A DNA stretch of 64,000 nt from Anastrepha obliqua (taxonomy: Eukaryota > Arthropoda > Insecta > Diptera > Tephritidae): positions 26,882,001 through 26,946,000 of the forward strand of contig NC_072895.1 of the NCBI RefSeq assembly GCF_027943255.1. Reading direction: 5' to 3'. Below, in pieces: positions 31,999 to 42,944 of the stretch (position 1 is its first letter; the number at the start of each line of letters is the position of its first letter). A program made the position numbers and the translations under genes. A model generated the notes under the pieces. That model had not been told where the DNA came from and ran no database searches. It saw only the letters and a list, made by a program, of their open reading frames with translations.

Positions 31999-34900
31999 CT
32001 GGAGCGAAAAGTAAAGAGAATAAGGTGATGAATGCGAGACAGTTGAGGTGATGCAATTCAGATTCAGTAGATAATATGAATGGATGGATGGATGTATGTA
32101 TGTATGTTTGTATGTTTTTATAAATGCCACACCCTTTACTTAATTACTATCCACATGGCCTATAAAATTATATTGAATTACAATGGAATTTGAGCGACTG
32201 ACATTGGTAGAAATGTGTAAGGTCGAGGTCAACACAAATCAAGCATAATAATTATCGCACATTTCATAATAGTACACTTCGAACACTAGGAATTAAACCA
32301 ATAAGTAGAATTTTCATTTGGTAAAAACATTCAATTTTGTAAGCAGCTCAAATTTTGCGGACAGTGCAAAGCTGGTCACTTATGCCATACCCTCACATTC
32401 TTGTTATAAATTCCTACTTTGTACAAAAACCTGATAAACAGAGAGAGTACACTAAAATTTAAAATTAAAGAAGGATATTGACCACTAATCAAATGCAAAG
32501 GGTGTATGAAAATATTATATTTTATATATTGTTATGAATACTGCGAGATCGAAAGGATTATTTCTAACAGGTACGGCGGCCGCCGTAGCCTAATGGGTTG
32601 GTGCGTGATTACCATTCGGAATTCACAGAGAGGTCGTTGGTTCGAATCTCGGTGAAAGCAAAATTAATAAAAACATTTTTCTAATAGCGGTCGCCTCTCG
32701 GCAGGCAATGGCAAACCTCCGAGTGTATTTCTGCCATGAAAAAGCTCCTCATAAAAATATCTGCCATTCGGAATCGGCTTGAAACTGTAGGTCCCTCCAT
32801 TTGTGGAACAACGTCAAGACGCACACCACAAATAGGAGGAGGAGCTCGGCCAAACACCTAACAGAAGTGTACGCGCCAATTATTATTTTTTTTTTACTTA
32901 TTTAATCAATTTTCATGCATTTTAATTTTAGCAAAAGATTGTTTCTAACGGTCTAAAAGAAAAATTGATATAACCATCGGTCAATAAGTCCCCGGCTTGA
33001 CCTCTAGATGGCACCACTAATAGCATATCGATTTTGTTATTTAGTAGTGCTAACCTCTAAAGGTATACTGGTAAAACTGGAGCCTGCTTTAGAGGCTTCA
33101 AAACATCGATTTTTTCGTGGATTTTTTTGGGAAGGAAAGAAATATTCGATTGAAACGAAACTTTCAGCTTTTATTTTTATATATTTCAACAGTTTTCTCA
33201 AATTTTTTCATTAAAATATATGTCCTATTATGCCTGGTACAAGCATTTTGCTGAGGCGCCTCGAGTGTGATGTGTCGTGCGGCCGGAAAGCAATTTTCAT
33301 CAGAACCCAAAAAAATTTTATTTTAGTATAGTATAGCTTCTAGTTAAACCAAGAAAATTAAACAAAAAGTGAGAAATTCAACAATTTTTCGCTAATTAAA
33401 AAAAAAATTCATTTTTTTGGAAAAACAAATTCACTTTAGATTGTTTAAAAAGTGGGTCAATCATTACTTTCTTAAGGTTTTTTAGGTTCAACTAGAAGAG
33501 AATTAAATTCCGAATACAATCAATGTTATCTCGTTTTGATAGGACGTTTAACTTATTCCCTATCTTTCCCTCCAATTAGGAAAAATCGTAAAAATAAAAA
33601 ACCGAGAAATCGCACTTGGAGCGATCCGACAGCTCGTATACCTGCTCGAGGCTTTCTCACAATTTCTTCTGTAACTCCGAAAATATTTTGAATTTGCTTC
33701 TGAAATTTTGAGGAGACATTCTGGGATAGTTTGGGAAGACATTTATGCAAAAATAAAGTCGATTTTTGAAGAATCTAAAGCAGGATACCCCCTTAAGTGA
33801 CGCTACATTTGCTATTTTTAAAAACAATGAATTCAAAGCAATTTCGGGTGTTGATTTATCATTGCTTGCTTTTGAAAAAAAAATTAATGGCTGAAGCAAA
33901 TCAATGGCTCGATAAACGTTATCCGGACTCTGCTTCATCGGATAACATCTACTGGCTTTAAACGTGGCCGTACAGACACCGATGATGCTGAACGTCCTAG
34001 TCGTCCAAATGAGGCAGTTATTCCAGAAAATATTGAAAAAACCCTCAAAATCTTCATTGGCAATCGCAAGAGTTAGCTGACATCCTGAAGATATCAAAGC
34101 GTGCGTTCACTATTTTGCACGAACGGAACAAAAACAACAACGAATTGATGATTCAAATCGCTGTTTGGACATTATTAAGCGGGATAAGTCTGAGTTTTTG
34201 CATCGATATGTAACAATGGATGAAACATGGATCCACCACTACACACCAAAGTCGAAACGGTAGTCATCTGAGTGAACTGGGCCGGGTGAAAGCCGTCCAA
34301 AGCGACCAAAGACGCAACAGTCAGCTGGAAAGGGTATGGCGTCGATTCGAATGGTATATTTTTTATTAATTATTTGGAAAAAGGCAAAACAATTAATTCT
34401 GATTATTACTGGTAATTATTGGATCAATTGAAGGAGAAAATCGCAGAAAAACGGTCCCATATGAAGAAGGAAAAAGTCCTTTTTCACCAAGACAATGCAC
34501 CGTGTCACAAATCGATGAAAACGATGGTCAAATTGAACGAACTACATTTCGAATTGCTTCCCCGACCAACGTATAGTAAAGATCTGGCCCCCAGCGACTA
34601 CTGGCTGTTTTAGACCTCAAAAAAATGCTTCGAGGAATGAAATTTCAATCAAATGACGAAGTTATCGCTAAAACTGAAGCGTATTTTGAGGTCAAACATA
34701 AATGCTTCTACAAAACAGGCATAGGAAAGCTACAAACTCATGATTGCATCATCACCAAAGGGGACTGCTTTGATGAATAAAGAAGAATTTTTGAAAAAAA
34801 ATGTTATTTTCTTATCCAGGGCCGGGACTTATTAAAAGTGGCCATAATTGTGGAAGTGGTCTAAGTCATATATTTCTTTGTTAATGAATTGCGTTCGAAA

Positions 34901-37765
34901 GAGTTACAAAATATTTTTATATTATGCGACATTATAATTTATAATTTGGTTAGCTTTGATTAATGGAAATTTATTACCAATATAAATTTTTTATGAATTT
35001 CATACGAAAATGTTCATTGTGTCCATTGTGTTTGGTCTTCCTCTTGTAGGTAAAGACCCAAAACGTGGAATTTAGAATCATCTAAAGAAGTTTTGCAGAA
35101 CTATAAAATGTACTTTTTCCAAGAAACGCATCTATTGAGTTTTCAGCCAAAAGCAGAATCGCCCGCGGTATTTTTTTATTCATTTTGTTATTGATTCTTC
35201 TAGTGACTTCGTCAAAATAAAATCCGGCTGCGATATTCCTTTTACCGAAAATGGCTTTCCCTTCTACAGGGTACGCCAAATTTTATGTCGGTATGAAAAC
35301 ATTGAATAACTTTGAACAAAAAAAACAACGGATTTGTATAAGTGAGGTATTTTTATTTCATTTGGTTGTTTACAATTTACTAAAACTATTTTTTGAATAC
35401 AATATCAATCAAGTGGCCACCTTCTGCGATCTTTTTTCTGCGTTTGTCATCACCTTGTCAAGCATTTCGGGTTTTACAGCGTCGATTTCGGCACGAATGT
35501 TTGCCTTAAGCTGGTCAATAGTCTGCGGTTTGTTGGCGTAGCCCTTACTTTTCAGATAATCCCACAAAAAGAAGTACGGGGGGTTAAGTCAGGTGATCTG
35601 GGGGGTCAGTCGATGTCACCTCTTTTTGACACTAGACGTCCTGGGAATTTTCGTTGCAGAAACTCAATTGTTGCATTCGCAGTGTGGCCTGGCGCACCGT
35701 CTTGTTGAAAGCAGTAACCGTCTAAACCTTTCTCACGCATTTACAGGTAGATATAAGAAGCCAACATCCATCGATATCGGTTTCCATCGACCGTTTCGTT
35801 TTCTCGGTAAAAATATGGCCCAATGATGGTTTTGGCGCAAATGCCGGCCTAAACAGTTACTTTCCGGTCATGCAATGGCGTTTCATGGATCTCGTGTGGA
35901 TGTTCAGTTCCCCAAATGCGGCAATTTTGTTTATTCACGCTGCCAGAGAGATTAAAGTGTGCCTCGTCAGTCATTAAAATTTGCTTCCAAAAATTGAGTT
36001 CAGTGTCAACCATTCGAGCGACCGTTTGGCCGTATTCCAAGCGACGTGAATGGCCTGTCGACAATAATCTTTGTGTCAATTGCACTTTATACGGAAACAA
36101 ATTTAAATCATCCTTTAAAATGCGCCTCATTGTGGTTTCACTGACGCCAAAATGCTGAGCGCGACGACGATACGACACTGTTGGCTCCTGGACAACGCTC
36201 TCCCTCACTGCTACACCAAGTTCATTGGAAGTTTTGACCTGAACATGCATCACTGTAAGCTATTGCGTGTTTTTGAGTAGTTATAATATCCTCTATATGC
36301 GCTAAAATGCATGATACTACTTCTTGTGCACCTCTTGATGATGCAGTTTCATCCCATTCATACATCTTAACATTGGCATTATGGAAATTATGGAAGGCCA
36401 AGTTGTAAACGTACATATTTCGCTTATAATAGGCTAACAAAACAGATAGTTTAGGGTACGGAAGTGCCTTTTGTAAAGCAAATGAAAATCTATAGTATTC
36501 GCTGGAAGTTTCGTTGGCCTTTTTCTAGTCCTCTACAAGGCTGTTCCTAGCTCTTTCGGTATTTTGTAAATGTAAGAATAGAATGAATGTAATGAGAAAA
36601 CTTTCACACGCCCACTCTCCATGTGACCGTAATTATTCAAAATACTAAAAGAATATATATATCAACAAACAGGGTTAGGTTACGTTAAAGCGGTTGCCCA
36701 TTGCGAGTCGGAGTGTATGCTCTTAGCCTATGGTGATGCCGCGTGGGGAACTGGTCCTTATCTCTCCTAAAACCTTGATTTCCACAGTACTGTGATCTTC
36801 CAATTCATTAAAAAATTGTCTATTTAAAATAGTAAATTTATACCTGGATAGAGCAGGAAATTCAGGAAAAAAAGCCTTAAGTGCATCTAAGATATATATT
36901 AGCTATAGCTCTCACTCTCTCCTTTTCCTCTACGTTATATCTTTTTTCTCTCTCGCGGAACGAAAATGCCCAAAACGTTGCATGGCCTTGAAATTTTACT
37001 CTCCATTCTCGCTCGTCCATCGACGCCTAAGAGGTTTCACTTCAAAAATATTTGACGAACTATTTCACCGTTTAAATTCAAAGATTTGTAGAGGCGCTAT
37101 TTTTGGCCAGAAATTGTCAGATTAAATACTCTGGTAATTGGCTACTAACCCGTCAAGGAAATCAGTAAAAATTCACTTAATCATTAGACCTAAGTGTATA
37201 AATACAATAGGCCAGTTCATGCTTGCTCATCCAGCGAGGAATGGAAATTTGATGGAATTGGAAATTAAAAGCAATGAAAACAAAAATTAAATATATTTTC
37301 TTCAATATTCATATACCTACGCCCGCACAATTACTTCGCTTTCACTTCAGCTCATCACTCACTCACCTGATTCCTTAGCCGTTCCACCTCGTACCATGAT
37401 TGCTTGTCATCCACAGCATAGACCAGTATGAAAGCGCCCGCTGTTGATATCGACAGGGTACGCATGGCTGGGAATTCATACGAACCGGATGTGTCTAAAA
37501 TATCCAGCGTTAATGCTGAGCCATCGGGCAGCTCATATTCGCCACGATGCAATTCCTCCACCGTCTGTTTGTAACGCGTTTGAAATTTATCATAAAGGAA
37601 CTGTGAAATGATGCAAGTCTTGCCGACACGTGCTGCGCCCATCATGACGACACGCCGCTGCTCCTTGCGTATCGTCGAGGCGGTATAGTCGGTGGTAGAA
37701 GCGCGTGTGGCGCGCATCATCGCCGTCAGGGAGGGCAAACGGAGACGCTGGCAAGACCCTGGCAT
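31654..37765 (-). CDS. Ras-dva-like small GTPase (2 coding exons, 247 aa)
   Basis: Exons 37367-37765 and 31654-31998 (minus strand, phase 0 junction) give 247 residues. All GTPase motifs are present: P-loop GAARVGKT (43-50), TVEELH near 68 as switch I, DTSGSYEFPAMR (91-102) as switch II, GNKVD (136-140) and ECSAK (167-171). The C-terminus ends in CTMT, a CAAX-like box that suggests lipidation and membrane attachment. TVEELH, DILDTSGSYEFPAMR, FILVYAVDD, FKELLAQANI and SPAVRRRRQ match my memory of the vertebrate Ras-dva family, which acts in developmental signalling; Rhes/Dexras or Di-Ras are alternatives. The open frame continues upstream of 37765 without an ATG (TAG at 37862-37864), so the first ATG, 37765, is chosen; a further 5' exon cannot be excluded. 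The intron (31999-37366) carries several transposons. Confidence 0.85.
32081..32114. repeat. (GGAT)n/(TATG)n microsatellite
   Basis: Tandem GGATGGATGGATGTATGTATG-type repeats in the GTPase intron. Confidence 0.75.
32578..32885 (+). mobile_element. tRNA-derived SINE, full-length copy
   Basis: The head is tRNA-like with an A box (TAGCCTAATGGGTTGGTGCG, 32587-32606) and a B box (GGTTCGAATCT, 32640-32650), an RNA polymerase III promoter layout. The body then includes AATAGCGGTCGCCTCTCGGC, TGCCATGAAAAAGCTCCTCA, TGTAGGTCCCTCCATTTGTG and GGAGCTCGGCCAAACACCTA, ending at ACGCGCCAATTATTATT. Copies of the same structure lie at 13622-13915 and 38938-39150 (both minus), with pieces at 46241-46320 and 47905-47962. 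It lies in the GTPase intron, antisense to that gene. Mobilisation would need a partner non-LTR enzyme. Confidence 0.88.
32979..34835 (+). mobile_element. Decayed DD34D mariner interrupted by a TTAA-type repeat
   Basis: The ends are inverted: AATAAGTCCCCGGCTTGAC at about 32985 and GGCCGGGACTTATT at about 34820. The N-terminus resumes after the inserted block, at about 33829 (MNSKQFRVLIYHC, QWLDKRYPDSASSDN). Later motifs are RGRTDTDDAERPSRPNEA and, at 34419-34613, KKEKVLFHQDNAPCHKSM and PTYSKDLAPSDYWLF (34 residues between aspartates). Many frame breaks exist. The interrupting block is 33054-33792. Confidence 0.75.
33054..33792. mobile_element. TTAA-type repeat nested in a mariner
   Basis: Inverted segments at about 33082-33115 (CCTGCTTTAGAGGCTTCAAA) and 33759-33784 (complement of CCTGCTTTAGATTCTTCAAA) bracket about 740 bp. 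The right end reads GGATACCCCC followed by TTAA (33793-33796). The left TTAA is not intact. Its ORFs (33553-34097, minus) carry no transposase, so it is non-autonomous. Confidence 0.5.
34836..35289. other. Intronic stretch without recognised feature
   Basis: No repeat family or gene was recognised. It lies within the GTPase intron. Confidence 0.35.
35290..36300 (-). mobile_element. Degenerate DD41D-type mariner in the GTPase intron
   Basis: Minus ORF 35849-36253 reads RRRAQHFGVSETTMRRILKDDLNLFPYK (second helix-turn-helix and GRPR-like linker region) and MTDEAHFNLSGSVNKQN (first catalytic block). Downstream, in broken frames, are FNKTVRQATLRMQQ and (35380-35500) pieces of the C-terminal part. 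The DDE core is interrupted by stop codons. No terminal repeats were found. Confidence 0.75.
36301..37366. other. GTPase intron, right part
   Basis: It contains a short GGTTAGGTTACGTTAAAGCGG stretch (about 36672) that resembles a non-LTR 3' tail, and A/T-rich sequence. I saw no coding pattern. Confidence 0.35.
37367..37765 (-). CDS. GTPase coding exon 1
   Basis: It begins at MPGSCQRLRLPS (133 codons) and ends at VERLRNQ before a GTGAGT donor on the minus strand. It carries the P-loop and both switches. The N-terminal extension of about 40 residues before the P-loop is longer than in classic Ras. The frame is open to 37861, but the GTG at 37801 is not a likely start in a fly. Confidence 0.85.
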
Positions 37766-38930
37766 GGCCGCGGCTGTGCTTAAACGACCACTCGCTGCCA
37801 CTGCGCCGCTTAACAGTTGCTGCAGCTCCTGCTGAATACACCAATCACTTGTCTCCCCCGACTATTCGGCTCTGTTTGATGTTGTTGATGGTATTGGCGT
37901 TTTCGTTGCACTTGTTCGCTTGTGCTTTTGTGTGTTTGGGTGTTCGAGTGTTACAAATTGTGCTTTTATGCAATGGATGCAATGATAAATAAGCTTGGCG
38001 TCTGCGGCACTGTGAGACTCACTCTTGTGTCGTAAAATGTGTCTGCATCAATTATTTCGCTTCGATTTATTTTAATTGAACTGCTGTGAGTCGTGCAGAG
38101 CTTTGCTGTATGGGAGTCGATTTTTTTCTTTTTCAATTATTACTGGCCAGAAAAACTACCATCAGCCTTGGTTTTTAATTCAATTAACACAATCTTTTTG
38201 CATCATCCATCCAGCTTTTCACTCAACAGAATTACGCAATGTACTTTATTTCCTTTCTTCCGGTGTACATGGAACGCGTGTTCTGGTGTATTTTAAATCC
38301 TTAAGTTTGTTATGAAAATTTCTGTGGAAAAATAAAAGGAAAGAAAATTGGATTTATATAATTTGTATGTAAATGTAAATGTATGTGCATATATCTTCAG
38401 GCTGAACTTAGTAAGCTGTACTCTTTATGTGAACTATTTTGAATGTCTTTTAATATTAAGAAATGCCATCAAATAACTAAATCTGTAGGTCTATTCAGAC
38501 ATCATATCATGTTTTTAATTCATATTTAGATTTGTTGAACGAGGCATTGAAGGCTCTTAAAAGTTTTTTCGGCTTACAGTTTACCGTTGAAACAAATATA
38601 AGCTGCATTTTCTCAAGGTTGTATTCCGGGCCTACATTTTTTCGACGAACTCAGCCACGATTTTAATGGTCTATATACCTTTAAAACTCTATATTCCATT
38701 AGTATCGAGTACAACTTGAAGCATGCAACGTTTATATGGAGGCCTTATCATGAATTTCGAAATAGTAGGTTGGAATCGGTTCAGAAATCGTTTATTCCGG
38801 TTGCCTTAGGATAGGATGGGATAAATGGCTGACCACGCGAGCAGACCGACTTAGGGAAAGAATCTAAATTCGTCCATTGTGATACAATAGGGGAAAATAC
38901 CACACAGGGGGGAAAAAACAGAGAGGCGTG
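37766..38930. other. 5' flank of the GTPase gene, no other feature
   Basis: The promoter and 5' UTR of the minus-strand GTPase gene should lie here. I see no clear TATA box. The ORFs at 38076-38315 have no domain. Confidence 0.35.
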
Positions 38931-38937
38931 CTTCTTA

Positions 38938-39150
38938 ATATTGTTCCACAAATGGAGGGACCTACAGTTTTAAGCCGACTAGACGGTAGATTTTTTTTTT
39001 TTATGTGGAGTTTTTTCATGGAGGCTTGCCATTGCCTGCCGAAGGGCGACCGCTATTAGAAAAAACTTTTTCTTTCTTTATTTGGAACTTTCACCGAGAT
39101 TCGTACCAACGTTCACTCTGAATTCCGAATGGTAGTCACGCACCAATAGA
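38938..39150 (-). mobile_element. tRNA-derived SINE copy, truncated at the tail
   Basis: It reads, on plus, TTCCACAAATGGAGGGACCT through TGCCTGCCGAAGGGCGACCG to a tRNA-like head (ACCGAGATTCGTACCAACG and TAGTCACGCACCAATAG). The 3' tail (GCCAAACACC part) is missing, and it is more diverged than 32578-32885. Confidence 0.8.
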
Positions 39151-39154
39151 CGGG

Positions 39155-39675
39155 TGTCCGGTGGAATTAGACGAAAGCTTCTGCTACTTCGGCTGCACTA
39201 TCACGATAGACGGCGGGGCAGATGAAGATGTCAACTACAAAGCAAGGGCAGCGTTCGGGCGAAAGCATGCAGTATGGACGGAAATCAAACATGGTTAGTC
39301 TCCAACTCCATCACACAGAGGCTACAATCTTTCGTCAACAAATGCATCTGCGTCATCTGTAAAACACCAACAGCAACGACGCGCTGTGAAGAACAACGAA
39401 TGAGGAACCCATCCTATGACAAATCAAACGCAAAAATGCCGATGGATACGTCACACACTTAGACAATCACCAGATAGCATCTCTGGAAACGGAACCCGCA
39501 AGGAAGTAGAGATCGCGACCGGCCAAAGAATACTTGGAGAAGGTCGATGTTGAACGAGCGAGTGGATGCTGACATCACATGGGACGACGCAAAAACAGTA
39601 GTTCAGAACCATATACGATGGAAGAGCCTTGTCGAGGCTCTATGCTTCCGAGCAGAGTGCACAAGGAAATTATAA
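39155..39675 (+). mobile_element. Non-LTR reverse transcriptase remnant
   Basis: The plus strand in shifting frames reads ESFCYFGCTITIDGGADEDV near 39178-39235, a common motif in the RT C-terminal region of insect non-LTR elements. It continues through TQKCRWIRHTLRQSPDSIS (near 39430-39480) to a basic segment and SRLYASEQSAQGN. It is 5'-truncated and contains many breaks. Confidence 0.7.
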
Positions 39676-39910
39676 CTACAGGATGGCGCAAAATTAATCA
39701 CCCTATCCGAAGATTTATAATTTATGCAAATAGCGTCATAAATTATTGACGTAAGTGACACTTGTTAACTTAACAGCTGTAGTATACAAACAGACAAGCA
39801 ATGGAGCGCGTAAGGGTCAAAATACAGATTCCCACACTCAAAAAAATTTTTTTTTGTTATTTAGTAAAAAAGTTATTCAAAAAAATAATAGAAAATAAAA
39901 TGTGCTTCCT
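39676..39910 (+). repeat. Truncated copy of the GGCGCAAAATTAATCA MITE family
   Basis: It starts GGATGGCGCAAAATTAATCA and runs through ATGGAGCGCGTAAGGG, in parallel with 27436-27640. It ends at TTAGTAAAAAAGTTATTC near 39880 without a full right end. Confidence 0.65.
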
Positions 39911-40013
39911 TCACTCCGCCAATTGTATAATAATATTATGAATATTAATAATAAAGGGTTTTCCAATAAGAGGTGTTATTTTGATATTCAAAGAAATATA
40001 CAATTTTTTAATA

Positions 40014-41271
40014 GGACTATGAATAAGTTCGTGCGGTTTTGAAACTTTATTGACGTAAAATGGTTACAAATTTAATATTCATAGTATTGTCCATCGCTTA
40101 CTACTACTTTTTCCCATCTTTCTGGCAATTCACGGATTCCCTTTGTGAAAAATTCGGTCGGTTTTGCCGCAATCCACGAATCGATCCATTTTTTGACTTC
40201 ATCGTAATTACGGAAGTGCTGGTCAGCCAGGCCATGTTGCATCGATCGGAAGAGATAGTAATCGGATGGCGCAAGGTCTGGACTATACGGCGGGTGGGGT
40301 AGGACATCCCATTTGAGCGTTTCTAAGTATGTTTTGACCACTTGTGCAACATGTGGCCGAGCATTGTCATGTTGCAAAATAACTTTGTCGTGTCTATCGG
40401 CGTATTGCGGCCGTTTTTCTCGCAGTGCTCGGCTCAAACGCATCAATTGTCGTCGGTAGACATCCCCCGTAATCGTTTCATTCGGTTTCAGTAGCTCATA
40501 ATACACAACACCCAGCTGGTCCCACCAGATACACAGCATAACCTTCAGGCCATGAATATTCTGCGCCGACGTCGATGTTGAAGCATAGCCAGGGTATCCA
40601 TACGTTGCCCGACGTTTTGGATTGTCGTAATGGACCCACTTTTCATCGCCAGTCACAATTCGATGCAAAAAACCCTTTCTTTTGTGCCGTTGAAGCAGTT
40701 GTTCGCATGCCATAAAACGGCGTTCAACGTCTCTTGGCTTCAATTCATACGGCACCCAATGGCCTACCTTTCGGATCATTCCCATGGCTTTTAAACGTTT
40801 GGAAATGGTTGATTGATCAACTCCCAAAGTTTTTGCAACCTCTTCTTGCGTTTGAGCCGGATCTTGATCGAGCAATTCCTCCAATTCGGTATCCATGAAC
40901 TTTGGCGGCGCACCCTCGCGTTCTTCGTCTTCCAAGCCAAAATCACCACTTTTAAAGTGTGCAAACCACTTCTGGCACGTTCGCTCAGCTAGAGCATGCT
41001 CACCATAAACTTCCACCAAGATACGATGACTTTCGGCTGCTTTTTTCTTCATATTAAAGAATTCCCCGCAAAAACACATTATTTGGCACGAAATTCGACA
41101 TTTTCAAGTGTGGTAAAAATATTGTTGTTTACGCTTCAAATAAAAAACTTATACTGACGTTTGTGCCTTACGACAGTAGCTCTCCAATGAATGTTTGGAA
41201 ATGTGGATCGATGGAATAATAATCAAGTTACGCCATCTGTTGTAAAACCGCAAGGAACTTATTCATAGTCC
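40014..41271 (-). mobile_element. Near-intact mauritiana-type mariner nested in a DD41D mariner
   Basis: The ends GGACTATGAATAAGTTCGTG and its near complement (right end CAAGGAACTTATTCATAGTCC) are each flanked by TA. It is 1258 bp, the usual mariner length. The transposase runs on minus and is open over 335 codons (40072-41079). Its TIRs fit a DD34D mariner. Confidence 0.9.
40072..41079 (-). pseudogene. mauritiana-type mariner transposase, one early frameshift
   Basis: The frame carries HTH-like AESHRILVEVYGEHALAERT, FAHFKSGDFGLED, the WVPHEL-type linker (WVPYELKPRDVE), VTGDEKWVHYDNPKR, ILQHDNARPHVAQ and PHPPYSPDLAPSDYYLF. There are 34 residues between the last two catalytic aspartates. The expected N-terminus, starting MSNFVPNNVFLRGIL at about 41099, is one frame off from the MKKKAAESHR part, so a single-base indel near residue 15 separates them. 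Everything after is open to the C-terminus VSDGQYYEY. It is the best preserved transposase here, but as written it would not give a full-length protein unless a downstream ATG serves. Confidence 0.85.
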
Positions 41272-41775
41272 TATTAATATAAATGCTAGGATGTTTATTT
41301 CATTATAAAGAGGAAGATATGCCGTTAATAGTGAAAAATAACATCAGACGAAAGACCACCACGACCACGCTTACAGGACATAATCCTTTTCATGAAATTT
41401 TTCATAACCGAATTGCAAAGTGGCTGCCCTATATCCTCGATAGCCTCCCGAATTCCATCTTTGAGGTCTTAAATCGACCCTGGGCTGTTGGCGTAGACCT
41501 TCTCTTTCACGTGGCCCCAAAGAAATAGGTCACAAGGTGTTAAATCACAAGATCTCGGAGGCCAATTGTGATCACCTCTTCGAGAGAGAACACGGTCCGG
41601 AAACTTGTCCCGTAAAATATCAATGGTTTCGTTGCTTGTGTGGCACGTAGCGCCGCCTTGTTGAAAATAAACGTAGTCCAGATCAATACCATCCAATTCC
41701 GGCCATAAAAAATCATTAATCATCTTTCGGTAGCGCAATCCATTCACCAATAACACCTGTTATTGGAAAACCCTT

Positions 41776-42599
41776 TATAAATACGAAGAATTTGTTAAAA
41801 TAACTGCAGCATTCCATCACTACTAGTAAGCGATTTCTCTACTGTCGAACCCAAATCCTCATCACACATTAAAATATTCTAATAAGACCACGCCAAAACC
41901 AATTAGTTCTGCAAATAGCTGAACTGCGTGGCAAAATAACTTGCCGTCCATTAGCAAACCAATGCTTCTATTTACTCGTCTGACTTTTGAGTTTGTTTAG
42001 AATTTCCTGCTTCCTTTTCGGAATTTCCTAACCTTGGTTTTTTTCGGTTTTATATGCAAAAGATAAAAGGCCAAACGGTAGCATTTGGTTGTTAATTGGC
42101 TTGTTTAGTAACGTAGGTGGCTCATTAAAGTGACTTGGTTTAGTAAACACAAAAAATGGGCCTATTCAAATAAGCAGAGTAGTAAACAAAGAACTTGACA
42201 ATAAGTGGGGATAAGTGAAGATTTTACGATTCAAGAATTTGCGTGGTTGAAGGATAATAATTATTTTTTTCATAAATTCAAGAAATATTAAAAAAGAATG
42301 CAAAGAAATCTACACCCATCCTCTTCACCTTAATATGCGCTACCAATTTGAACTTCAGCGGCTTCATATGTAACAAAAATGTGCGTTTTGTTGGCGCATG
42401 CAGGCAATGTTGACGTTGTTCGTCCCACCAGCAGAGTTTTCTGCAAGTCAGAGGGAGACAAAATAAGGAGATAAAGTACCAGCTGGCAAGCCGCAAAGAA
42501 GATGTCTCTGTTGGTCAATACAACCTTGAAATTATCTACAGAAGAGCAAGCCTAAATATCACACACAATTTCTTCCTTGCAAATCGGCTAAGAATAACT
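41776..42599. other. Intergenic, no supported gene
   Basis: No domain-bearing ORF. A/T-rich sequence without recognised repeats. Confidence 0.35.
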
Positions 42600-42920
42600 C
42601 TTGAAAATAGATATTTGATGTGCAATCGAAATTTAGAACTCTTATCTCTCGACAAACTGTACGAACTAGGCTGTAAAAGTTTCTCATCATGTTCGTCGCT
42701 TATATTGCTCAGAGGCCAGAGAAGCAGAAACACTACAACCTTTCGATGGAAAAATTCTACGCAAAATTCATAGAGACGCTCAGAAGAGATGGGGCAAGCT
42801 AACAGACTCGGCGCGCTCAGAGTAGCATGTGCGTTCAGAACAGTATCGGATGATGCAATCTGCGCTATAGCGGGAAAAGTCCCCTTTGTATACATACGAG
42901 CAGAGGAACTTAAATGACTG
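42600..42920 (+). mobile_element. Non-LTR reverse transcriptase fragment
   Basis: The plus strand reads LGALRVACAFRTVSDDAIC followed by AIAGKVPFVYIRAEEL (about 42806-42910), which resembles the thumb-end segment of R1/LOA-type reverse transcriptases. The rest is broken. Confidence 0.6.
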
Positions 42921-42944
42921 TATCACTCACGGGGACATAAACCA

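Larger units (their letters stand above)
39954..41775 (-). mobile_element. DD41D mariner deletion derivative, host of a nested mariner
   Basis: Ends AAGGGTTTTCCAATAAGAGG (39954) and the near complement at 41747-41775, each next to TA. Only the C-terminal half of a DD41D-type transposase remains, on minus at 41283-41756: NGLRYRKMINDFLWPELDG, YFQQGGATCHTS and PPRSCDLTPCDLFLWG. The right terminal repeat is fused directly to the middle of the transposase, so the whole N-terminus is deleted, and the second catalytic aspartate is changed to glycine (QQGG). Another mariner (40014-41271) sits inside. Confidence 0.8.

Noticed and set aside
37590..37844. ORF overlapping the GTPase exon in another frame
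   Set aside because: It is a shadow of the GTPase exon; only the GTPase frame carries the conserved motifs.
38000..38930. Possible tRNA or CRISPR-like repeats in the window
   Set aside because: The only tRNA-like sequences are SINE heads; the microsatellites are simple repeats. No CRISPR repeat-spacer pattern is present.
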